Part shown: positions 9,449-17,169 of the stretch, piece by piece | Position numbering within the stretch: the stretch's first letter is position 1 | Layout: each line of letters starts with the position of its first letter | Origin: CAYNYI01 sp964401455 | GTDB lineage: Bacteria; Fibrobacterota; OXYB2-FULL-49-7; CAYNYI01 | Direction: 5' to 3' | DNA length: 57,978 nt | Assembly: GCA_964401455.1 (NCBI GenBank) | Contig: CAYNYI010000004.1 | Coordinates: 1 to 57,978, forward strand | Program-made: the position numbers and the translations under genes | Notes under the pieces: model-generated | What the model was told of the DNA's origin: nothing | The model's input: the letters and a program-made list of their open reading frames with translations, nothing else | The model's database searches: none

Positions 9449-11588
9449 AAAACCCGGATTTGAAGAACTCAGAAAAAAAGCCGAAGAATACCTGGCTTCA
9501 ATTGAAAAAGAAGGCCTGACGCATAGCGGCGCCCTTCCGGAATCTTCTACAGAAGACCTGAAGTCCGCTCTCAACGAGCTCATGGTATACCAAGTGGAGC
9601 TTGAAATTCAGAATGAAGAGCTCAGAAGAGCACAAAGCGAACTGGAGAGAACCAGGGACAGATACTCACACCTTTTCAGCAATGCCCCCGCAGGTTATGT
9701 TCTCCTCGACGAATCCGGAATCATTTTTCAGGCCAATGCCACCTTCGAGAATATGACCGGTCATGACTCAGTCTTTCTTAATAACCGTCCTTTTCAAGAG
9801 CTTATAGCCAACGAGGACAAAAATATATTTCTCGCGCGGTACAAAGCTTTTTTTAAAAACCCAAAAAACAAAGCCATGGAACTGAAAATTAAAACCGCCG
9901 GAGGGGACATCCTGCATTCAAGGCTCGAAGGGCGGCATGAGCACAAAATGAGCCGACTCTTCGGGAGAGAAAAATCAAAAGACCTGTTTTTTTTAATAAT
10001 ATCAGATATATCCGATCTTCGGAAATCCCATGACGCCCTCTCAGTCAGCGAAACCCGGTTTAAAAATTTTTTCAGGAATATGACTGCCGGAGCAGTCCTT
10101 TACAGGGTTTCCTCCTCCGGAGAAAATTTTATCATAGAGGATATGAACCCCGCCGCGGAAAAAATCCTGAGCATTAAAAAGAATGAAACAAAAAATAAGC
10201 CGGTCGAAGAATCCTTTCCAGCCGCAAAAGAATTCGGTATAATAAAAGCACTTAAAAAAGCCGCTTCTGACGGTAACCCTGTTTTTATTCCGGCTTCCGA
10301 TTATAAAGACGGCCGAATTGATAGATTTCTGGAAAACACCGTATTCAGGCTCTCAGAAGACATAATCGCCGCTGTTTTTGAAGACAAGACAGAGAGCAGG
10401 AAAATGGAGAAAATGATCAGACACGCGGCCAAGATGCAGGCGATAGGGCAGCTTGCCGGAGGAATAGCACATGACTTCAATAACATACTAAGCGGTATTA
10501 TAGGCTATTCCGACATGACTCTTTCCTTTCTTCCGGAAGAGGGAATCCCGAGAAAGAACATAGAGCGGGTACTTAAAGCGGCTGACAGAGCCAAAAGCCT
10601 GACAGACCAGATACTGACCTTCAGCAGACAAAACACCGATGTAAAAAAAGCTGTTTCTCTTAAACCCGTGATTAATGAGGTTCTCGACTTCATTAAGGCG
10701 TCTCTTCCGGCCACCGTAAGTCTGAATGCGGAGATCGCTGATAAAACCGCGCCTGTGTACGCGGACACCAATAAGGTTCATGAAGCGCTAATAAACCTTT
10801 GCACCAATGCTTTCCAGGCTGCCGGAGATTCCGGCAGCATATCGGTCTCGCTTTATGAAAAAATGATTGACCGGGGAAAAACCACCGAAATCGGCATACT
10901 TCCAAGAGGGAAATATACAGTTGTAAGCGTATCCGATAACGGCGGAGGTATTTCAAACGAGACAATAAACAGAATGTTCGAGCCTTTCTACACGACAAAA
11001 AAGGACGGGAAAGGCACGGGCCTGGGGCTTGCCGTGGTTTACGGCATAATGGAAGCCCATAACGGTGGAATAACAGTTAAAAGCTCCCCTCCCGAAGGCA
11101 GCAAAATATCACTCTATTTCCCCGCGACCGATTGTCGGAAAACAGAAATCCCGGCCAATCGGCAGGACCCCGAAAATTTCAGGGGAACCGAGACCGTCCT
11201 GATTTGCGATGATGAGGAGATGATTACGGAGCTCCTGGGGGAAATACTCAAGTCTTTAGGTTATAAAACAGTAGAATGCATAAGCTCATCGGAAGCCCTC
11301 GCGAGATTCACAGATTCACCCGGCAAATTCGATGTTCTTATAACCGACCAGGTAATGCCGGGAATGACGGGGCTGGAACTCATCCGCAGAATAAAATTAA
11401 AAAGACCGGATATACCGGTAATGCTCTGCACCGGATACGGCTCCGGAGTGAGCAAGGAAATGGCCCTGAAAACCGGAGTCTCCACTTTCCTTATGAAACC
11501 TGTCGATAAACTGGAACTTCTTTTTGAATTACGAAAGATAATTGACGGAAAAACAAGTACTGAAAAAAAGGAGATCGAAAATGACTAA
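9441..11588 (+). CDS. Hybrid sensor histidine kinase (two PAS, HisKA, HATPase, receiver)
   Basis: A soluble 715-residue hybrid kinase. It starts with a helical stretch (1-72, containing VELEIQNEELRRAQ) common before sensory PAS domains, then PAS (about 75-195), PAS (205-320), a phosphoacceptor domain with H344 in GIAHDFNN, an ATPase domain (DNGGGI and GTGLGLA motifs) and a receiver with D636 in ITDQVMPGMTG. It overlaps the CheB-CheR gene by 8 nt and the next gene by 8 nt, so the three are probably translated in a coupled way and act together. The likely path is from CheB-CheR/PAS sensing to this kinase, but the output is not visible in the cluster. Its second half is a paralogue of that of the kinase at 3855-6107. 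Confidence 0.92.
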   Translation: MAEKPGFEELRKKAEEYLASIEKEGLTHSGALPESSTEDLKSALNELMVYQVELEIQNEELRRAQSELERTRDRYSHLFSNAPAGYVLLDESGIIFQANATFENMTGHDSVFLNNRPFQELIANEDKNIFLARYKAFFKNPKNKAMELKIKTAGGDILHSRLEGRHEHKMSRLFGREKSKDLFFLIISDISDLRKSHDALSVSETRFKNFFRNMTAGAVLYRVSSSGENFIIEDMNPAAEKILSIKKNETKNKPVEESFPAAKEFGIIKALKKAASDGNPVFIPASDYKDGRIDRFLENTVFRLSEDIIAAVFEDKTESRKMEKMIRHAAKMQAIGQLAGGIAHDFNNILSGIIGYSDMTLSFLPEEGIPRKNIERVLKAADRAKSLTDQILTFSRQNTDVKKAVSLKPVINEVLDFIKASLPATVSLNAEIADKTAPVYADTNKVHEALINLCTNAFQAAGDSGSISVSLYEKMIDRGKTTEIGILPRGKYTVVSVSDNGGGISNETINRMFEPFYTTKKDGKGTGLGLAVVYGIMEAHNGGITVKSSPPEGSKISLYFPATDCRKTEIPANRQDPENFRGTETVLICDDEEMITELLGEILKSLGYKTVECISSSEALARFTDSPGKFDVLITDQVMPGMTGLELIRRIKLKRPDIPVMLCTGYGSGVSKEMALKTGVSTFLMKPVDKLELLFELRKIIDGKTSTEKKEIEND

Positions 11589-12270
11589 CGAAAAGAGAAT
11601 CGAAGAACTGATAGAAGAAAATGACAGACTTAGAGAAGAGATTGATACGATTTCCGAAAGATTAAATCTTTCCCTCTCTGCCGGGAATCTTGCCTGGTGG
11701 GAATGGGACATAAAAGAAAACAGAGTGCAATACAATCGAATGAAAGTCGAAATGCTGGGCTATACCGTGGAAGATTTCAAAGACTGCGGATTCGAGGCGT
11801 TTACCGCTCTTGTCCATCCGGACGACCATTCCGCGGCGATGGAAGCTATGAGAAAGCACATGACCGGTAAAGCGCCTCTTTATGAAGTGGAATACAGAAT
11901 AAGGGCCAAAAACGGAGAATATAAATGGTATTATGACAGAGGCTCCATAACAGAAAGAGACGACTCCGGCGCTCCGCTTTGCGCAAAGGGTATAGTATTC
12001 GACATTACCGAGAAAAAGAAAGTCGAGTTGTACAAAAACCAGCTGATCTATGACCTGAACAAAGCCCTGAAAGAAATAAAAACACTCAGAGGTATCCTTC
12101 CTATATGCTCATACTGTAAAAAAGTCAGAGACGACAATGGGTATTGGGAGCAGGTCGAAAATTACATAAGTGACAAATCAGACGCCGATTTTTCTCATAC
12201 AGTCTGTCCCTCATGTCTCGAAAAACACTTCCCTGAAATAAAAGAGAAAGGAACGGGAGAAAATATTTAA
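11581..12270 (+). CDS. PAS protein with C-terminal double CxxC motif
   Basis: The 229-residue product has a short coiled coil (1-30), one PAS domain with PAC motif (about 32-148), a linker helix, and a cysteine module: CSYC at 176-179 preceded by GILPI, and CPSC at 209-212. This GILPICxxCKKxRDD module is a recurrent tail on bacterial sensor and receiver proteins. The spacing suggests metal binding, but its function is not established. The ATG at 11581 is preferred over an upstream start because AAGGAG lies 7 nt before it. The gene overlaps the hybrid kinase by 8 nt and ends 4 nt from the convergent SplB-like gene, with no visible terminator. Confidence 0.88.
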   Translation: MTNEKRIEELIEENDRLREEIDTISERLNLSLSAGNLAWWEWDIKENRVQYNRMKVEMLGYTVEDFKDCGFEAFTALVHPDDHSAAMEAMRKHMTGKAPLYEVEYRIRAKNGEYKWYYDRGSITERDDSGAPLCAKGIVFDITEKKKVELYKNQLIYDLNKALKEIKTLRGILPICSYCKKVRDDNGYWEQVENYISDKSDADFSHTVCPSCLEKHFPEIKEKGTGENI

Positions 12271-12274
12271 AAAC

Positions 12275-13330
12275 TCAGGGGACTCTGGCATCAAGTTTTT
12301 TTTGAAGTTTTTTTTCGGAGAATTCTTTTTCTCCTGTTATTTTTTCCCACATACGGGCATCTTCCATACAAAAATAGAAGCATATACCGGGATCATTTTT
12401 TTTGAGACAGCTGTAAAGATGCCTGTAAAGTTCTTCGCGAATTTTTCTGAAATATCTCAACTTGCCGTCGGGACATTTCACAAATTCTCCATAAATAATC
12501 TTTGAAGACGGAAAACGCTGTCTTATTATGTTCTTAAGACCGGGCATAAAACGAAAAGCTCCTGCAGAGATCCATCTTATTGATGAAGCAGGGACTTTAC
12601 TGTACAGATAATCGATGACTTCGGAATAACCCCGCTTCCATCCTTCATGAAGAATCAGAGGATCAAAATGAAAAGCGGTATAATAACCGGCCGATGCCGC
12701 AAGTGCCGCGGCGTCTATTCTCTCAAAAGGTCCGGGAGAGCCGTATTCCTCGGAGGAACTTACTGACCGGGCATTCAGGCTCCAGGCAAGAACGGTCCTG
12801 CCGCCGTGATTCAAGGGAAGCAGTCTTTCTATATTTGTCAGCTTCGATTTAACCTCGAATAAAACATTTTTCTTATCCGAAAAATAGTTTATAAGCTTCT
12901 CAGAAAAATGATTCAGATGTTCAAGAGCCAGACTGTCGGTAAATTCCCCGGAGCCGATTCTAAGAGTTTCTCCTTTGGCCAGAGCTTCATCCAGTTCAGT
13001 AAAAAGTTTTTTCTGGTTAGTATAATATGTCATGGCCGAGTTTTTAAAATATGCCTGTAAAATACAGTATGAACACTCCATAGGACAGCCTTCTGCCTGC
13101 GAGAGCACCTTATAGCCGCAGCAGATATATTCTTCGCCCGTTCCCGGACAATCCTTTAAATAACGGCCCTCTTTCTCTGAAAGATGAACGATATCTGTAT
13201 TCTCCCGATTTTGTGGGTCCGAAAGATTAATTATTTCTGACCCCGATGAGTTTTTTAAAAATTCGGAAGCCTCACAGCTGCCGAGAGAACCGGGACTTAC
13301 AGAAATCCTGCGGGGAATATATTTCATCAT
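12275..13330 (-). CDS. SplB-like radical SAM protein (spore photoproduct lyase family)
   Basis: The 351-residue protein has a radical SAM CxxxCxxC cluster site (C82, C86, C89 in GCPMECSYC), followed by YFKNSAMTYY and KSKLTN segments typical of the SPL/COG1533 family. Spore photoproduct lyase repairs a UV thymine lesion in endospores; nothing here suggests sporulation, so the substrate is open. It is the last gene of a minus-strand series. Its ATG overlaps the stop of the ParB-like gene by 4 nt (ATGA), with GGAG just upstream, so the two are probably translationally coupled. Confidence 0.85.
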   Translation of the reverse strand: MMKYIPRRISVSPGSLGSCEASEFLKNSSGSEIINLSDPQNRENTDIVHLSEKEGRYLKDCPGTGEEYICCGYKVLSQAEGCPMECSYCILQAYFKNSAMTYYTNQKKLFTELDEALAKGETLRIGSGEFTDSLALEHLNHFSEKLINYFSDKKNVLFEVKSKLTNIERLLPLNHGGRTVLAWSLNARSVSSSEEYGSPGPFERIDAAALAASAGYYTAFHFDPLILHEGWKRGYSEVIDYLYSKVPASSIRWISAGAFRFMPGLKNIIRQRFPSSKIIYGEFVKCPDGKLRYFRKIREELYRHLYSCLKKNDPGICFYFCMEDARMWEKITGEKEFSEKKLQKKLDARVP

Positions 13331-14280
13331 GGCTCCAAATCAATAAGTTCCCGGGTACTTTGGCTATTCAGAAAATCGCGGAGTTGCGAGGCCTTGTCCA
13401 TAGCTTCGGAAGAGGAGCAGAAGGAAAAAGCGATTCTGTGCCTCCTCTCCTCCAGGATATCACTTGCCGAAAATTCTATCCCGGAAGGAACAGAAACTGT
13501 TTTCTTTTTAGCTTTGTATTTATTGAAAAACTCAGATATTTCAGGATTTCTCAAAGCCTCAAGGTATGATAAAATCTTCGCCAGTTTCTGCGGAGGGTTT
13601 AATTGTTCATTTTCAATCAAATTTTTAATAGCGGCGCTTTCTAAAATGTCTTTCATTGAGGTTTCGTCACGCGCGGAGATATCCGACAGATTTTCTAAAA
13701 TGGCAATTTGTTTGTTTTTTCCGGGTGTCAATTTTCGAAACAAAGAGGCCAGCAATTCTCTTTCCTCAACCTTAAAGCGGGCCGCGATTATAATAGATTC
13801 GGGGGGCATAAGGCCGGCTGCGGCCGCAGATTTAAATTCATCGCCGGAAAAGAGTATATTTTCCATAAGGCCGGCGCTGAACCTTCGAAGGCCGAACTCA
13901 TTTTCAAAGCCTTCGATTGTCTCAGACGGGAAACGGTACAGCCGGAGGGCTTTTACTATATTCATTTTCTCTATGATGTTCAATTCCCTGAATGAAAGAT
14001 TATCGTTCAGGGCTATTTTCATACAATCCTGCTCAGAAGTTTCATCCGGCAGCACTATGCAGTCAGCTTCTGAGTATCCTTCGGCCAACGCTGCTTCGAT
14101 TCTTTTATACCCGCAGACAATATCGTATTTACATCCGGACTTTTTCAGGACAGGCGGTGATATCATTCCGACATTTCTTATGGACAATCTTAAATCCTGC
14201 AGACAGAAGCCATAAGAGAAACAGAATTTCAGGGCTTTTCTTTCTATGCGGTCAATTACGATTCTAACAGTCTCAGACAT
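13327..14280 (-). CDS. ParB/Spo0J-like nuclease-fold protein
   Basis: The 317-residue product has a ParB N-terminal-like domain in its first 110 residues: a VGMISPPVL stretch, the nucleotide-binding-type box CGYKR at 56-60, then LNDNLSFRELNIIEKM, which matches the region after the ParB core. The remainder is helical and may include a helix-turn-helix, but I see no clear match to classical chromosome-partition ParB, and no parA is nearby. It is therefore more likely a ParB-family relative with another role. The start at 14280 is chosen because GGAGAA lies 6 nt upstream, immediately after the stop of the preceding gene. It overlaps the SplB-like gene by 4 nt. Confidence 0.75.
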   Translation of the reverse strand: MSETVRIVIDRIERKALKFCFSYGFCLQDLRLSIRNVGMISPPVLKKSGCKYDIVCGYKRIEAALAEGYSEADCIVLPDETSEQDCMKIALNDNLSFRELNIIEKMNIVKALRLYRFPSETIEGFENEFGLRRFSAGLMENILFSGDEFKSAAAAGLMPPESIIIAARFKVEERELLASLFRKLTPGKNKQIAILENLSDISARDETSMKDILESAAIKNLIENEQLNPPQKLAKILSYLEALRNPEISEFFNKYKAKKKTVSVPSGIEFSASDILEERRHRIAFSFCSSSEAMDKASQLRDFLNSQSTRELIDLEP

Positions 14281-14281
14281 A

Positions 14282-15526
14282 TTATTCTCCGTTAAAAAAA
14301 CAATTTTCATTCTCCGGACGGTATTCAAGCATAATAGAATCCCGGAGATCTGCCAAACTTCTGAAGTCAGTCTTTTCTGTAACTGAAAAAACCACCGGTC
14401 CGGGCGTTTTACCACAATAAGGGTTACAGAACAAAGCTTTATTCTCGGAGCGATATTCATATCCGTCCGAGACTTTATACTCACCGTTTTTATTAAAATA
14501 AATATTTCCGGAATGCTCAAGCCCGGATACCGAGCCTGACTGCACCGCAAAAGGATATACAATTCCGGATTCATTATAGAAAACATTATTTTTAATGTAG
14601 ATCCCGTCATTCCGCTCACACTTGCCCTTAAGGGACTTAACATGAACTATGCCAAGCTTCGGTGGGCTGTAACGGGTCCGTCCTCCGCAGTTCATAAAGA
14701 TGTTTCCAATTATACTGAAATTTTTACTTCCGAAAGAAACTACAGCCCCGTGCGGACAATCTACAAAAATAGAATTACTGACGGTCTGGTCAACCACATT
14801 ATATTCCAGACCCGGAAACGAGGAGGCCCCTCCCCCTACCGCCGGATCCCAGGCTGCCTTGGACTGTGGCCCAAAAAGGCAGCTTTCATATCTTATTCCG
14901 GAGCATCCGCATTTCGGATAGGAGAGCTGGTTACCAAGAGTATCAATGTGAAAAAACCAGCAGTTTTTAATAAGAACATTCTTAGATCTGATCATGTCCA
15001 AACATTCTTCATATTCCCGGTTTCCCTTTTTTTCTTCATTCAGTCCAGGAGAGTGCGATATACAGTTCAAGATGGAAATATTTTCTGAGAAATTCCCCGG
15101 GGGCACGGTTATCTTGATACAGTCACCTTGTCCAAACGCGTTGTGAATATAACAGCCCTTTATTATAACATTGCGGCATGCTGAAATTTTCAGGGCATTA
15201 TCACCGCTGTTTCTAATTTCCAGACCTTCAATTAAAATGTTTGAACAGTCATTAAATGATAAAAGCTCCTTACGGGGAGTTTTACCCGGTCCGTTGATTA
15301 CAGCCTTTCCCGGACCTTCCCCGGAGATAACCGCTATATTTTTCTTTTTGCTGACCCACCCGACCGGCTTCAGAAAATAGTTTCCGGAAGAAAGACACAA
15401 CGTATCGTGGTCTTTAAGAGCCATTAAGGCCGGGCGGAGTTCCGGCGCACTCCAGTTAATAACTTCGGTAAAAACAGGAAAAACAACTAAGAAGACCAAT
15501 AAGACTGCGTTAAAAAAACAATTCAT
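14282..15526 (-). CDS. Secreted right-handed beta-helix protein (short paralogue)
   Basis: A 414-residue protein with a signal peptide (about 1-20, hydrophobic FFNAVLLVFLVVFPVF) and a long run of short beta-strand turns such as NILIEGLEIRNSGDNALKI, the pattern of pectate-lyase-like parallel beta-helices. Catalytic residues cannot be assigned, so polysaccharide binding or cleavage is only a possibility. It is a clear paralogue of the adjacent upstream protein: shared segments include RNSGDN, GQGDCIKIT, NQLSYPK and CLFGPQS, followed by AWDPAVGGGA. Unlike that protein it lacks the C-terminal sorting-type domain. Its ATG overlaps the upstream stop by 4 nt. Confidence 0.82.
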   Translation of the reverse strand: MNCFFNAVLLVFLVVFPVFTEVINWSAPELRPALMALKDHDTLCLSSGNYFLKPVGWVSKKKNIAVISGEGPGKAVINGPGKTPRKELLSFNDCSNILIEGLEIRNSGDNALKISACRNVIIKGCYIHNAFGQGDCIKITVPPGNFSENISILNCISHSPGLNEEKKGNREYEECLDMIRSKNVLIKNCWFFHIDTLGNQLSYPKCGCSGIRYESCLFGPQSKAAWDPAVGGGASSFPGLEYNVVDQTVSNSIFVDCPHGAVVSFGSKNFSIIGNIFMNCGGRTRYSPPKLGIVHVKSLKGKCERNDGIYIKNNVFYNESGIVYPFAVQSGSVSGLEHSGNIYFNKNGEYKVSDGYEYRSENKALFCNPYCGKTPGPVVFSVTEKTDFRSLADLRDSIMLEYRPENENCFFNGE

Positions 15527-17169
15527 CTTATAAGCACAACTTTTTTGGATATTTTAAAATCCGAGGATTTGATATCGACATAAAAAACACCCGACGGATA
15601 ATTACCGGCATCCCAGTTAAAAGAGCTTTGTCCGCCCTCTGTTTTTTCCTGCGAAAGGACAGCGACAAGTTTTCCTGAAAGATCTCTTATCTCAGGCCGA
15701 ACTTGCCGAAGGACGCCAAAAATCCCTTTTACGTTCAGCCTGAGAAACGAATTAAAAGGATTGGGGAAAGCGGTGATTTCTATTTCAGGTTCTTTGTAAT
15801 AAGAATTTTCAATAAAATTTTTGTGATCACCGTAAGGACCGATGTCCCATAAATTCCCATCCCTGACATTTCCGTTAATATCAGTCTCTACGGAAGGATA
15901 AGGGATAGACGAAGCATCCGCTCCGGCGGAAATACCAGAAAAACCGTTATCCGGAACGAGAGAAGCGATAATCGATCCGCGAAGCGAATCAAGCTTCTTC
16001 CAGGTATTATGAACAGATGTGTCCGGTTTTGGAAAAGCCGGGGAAGTGTTTGCGTAAGCGGACTCAAATACCGCGGCGGATTCATCTGAAGGGTCGAATT
16101 CAGCGGATGGAAAATAATTCCGGCCCGCATTATAAAAGGCGTTGTTATCATGGTTTACCCCGCTGACATTTCCCGCCTGGCGGGCCATGACATAGGACGG
16201 AACAAAAACGGAATTATAGAATATATTGTTAAATATATGAAAACCGTCATTATTCTCAGAGTTCTGGTCGGATTTCACATGTATGATTCCGAGTACAGAA
16301 GGAGAGAGCCTTGTCCTTTCTGCGCAATCGAAGAAGAGATTGTTGTAAATATAATAATCCTTTGTGCCGAACGACCCGAGGGCGCCGCCGTGGCACTCAA
16401 TGAATACTGAATTTTTTACACATTGCCTCCAGACATTATAATCAGTTTCATTGGCCGCCGCCCCGCCACCTACAGCCGGGTCCCAGGCTATTGTTGACTG
16501 GGGACCGAAAAGACACCTGTTATAAACAATATCCTCGCAGTCTCCCTTGGGGTAGGACAGCTGATTACCGGAGGAAGAATCCAGATGAAAAAACCAGCAA
16601 TCCTCAACAAGGGCGTTTCTCGTGTACATAAAATCCAGGCATTCCTCAAATTCGGCACCCGCCGATCCGGAATTAAGACCGGGACTGTGCAGAATACACC
16701 CGGAAACCGTTATATTCTCGGAGAAGGAACCGTTGAATCGCGTTATTTTAATGCAGTCCCCCTGCCCGGCGGCGCCGTGAATATAGCAATTTTTGATAGT
16801 ACTGTTTGTGCAGCCGCCGAGTTTAAGTATATTGTCGCCTGAGTTCCTGATCTCAAGCCCTTCGATAAGCAAAGAATCGCATCCGGAAAATACAATAAGT
16901 TCGGTGCCGATCGGTATATTATGCCCGAAAATCACGGCCTCACCGGGACCGCCGCCGGATATAAGCGCGACATTCCGAAGCCCTTCTATCCACGCCCTTT
17001 CGGTCATAAGATATTCTCCCGCGGACAGTATCAGAGTATCGTTGTCAGAAAGGTTCTTAAGATAAGTTCCGATTAGGCCCGGTTGAAGGGTTGTAGTTTT
17101 GGCTACGGAAATACCCGGTAGAAAACACAAAGGCAGAAGTACAAGCAGTATAATTGACTTTCTGATCAG
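15523..17169 (-). CDS. Secreted beta-helix protein with C-terminal sorting-type domain, probable CTG start
   Basis: The core (about 30-400) is a pectate-lyase-like beta-helix paralogous to the next gene. The last about 85 residues (from ITAFPNPFNSFLRL to KKVVLIR, with DLSGKLV and a GVFYVDI strand) look like the Por/type IX secretion tail or the related FlgD-like domain of FCB bacteria. The first usable in-frame TTG (17130) would cut the signal peptide in half. Reading from the CTG at 17169 restores a full signal (IRKSIILLVLLPLCFLPG then SVA). That CTG overlaps the upstream TGA (CTGA), has GGGAG 5 nt before it, and mirrors the ATGA overlaps in the operon. An in-frame TAA lies directly upstream, so no earlier start exists. 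Confidence 0.75.
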   Translation of the reverse strand: MIRKSIILLVLLPLCFLPGISVAKTTTLQPGLIGTYLKNLSDNDTLILSAGEYLMTERAWIEGLRNVALISGGGPGEAVIFGHNIPIGTELIVFSGCDSLLIEGLEIRNSGDNILKLGGCTNSTIKNCYIHGAAGQGDCIKITRFNGSFSENITVSGCILHSPGLNSGSAGAEFEECLDFMYTRNALVEDCWFFHLDSSSGNQLSYPKGDCEDIVYNRCLFGPQSTIAWDPAVGGGAAANETDYNVWRQCVKNSVFIECHGGALGSFGTKDYYIYNNLFFDCAERTRLSPSVLGIIHVKSDQNSENNDGFHIFNNIFYNSVFVPSYVMARQAGNVSGVNHDNNAFYNAGRNYFPSAEFDPSDESAAVFESAYANTSPAFPKPDTSVHNTWKKLDSLRGSIIASLVPDNGFSGISAGADASSIPYPSVETDINGNVRDGNLWDIGPYGDHKNFIENSYYKEPEIEITAFPNPFNSFLRLNVKGIFGVLRQVRPEIRDLSGKLVAVLSQEKTEGGQSSFNWDAGNYPSGVFYVDIKSSDFKISKKVVLIR

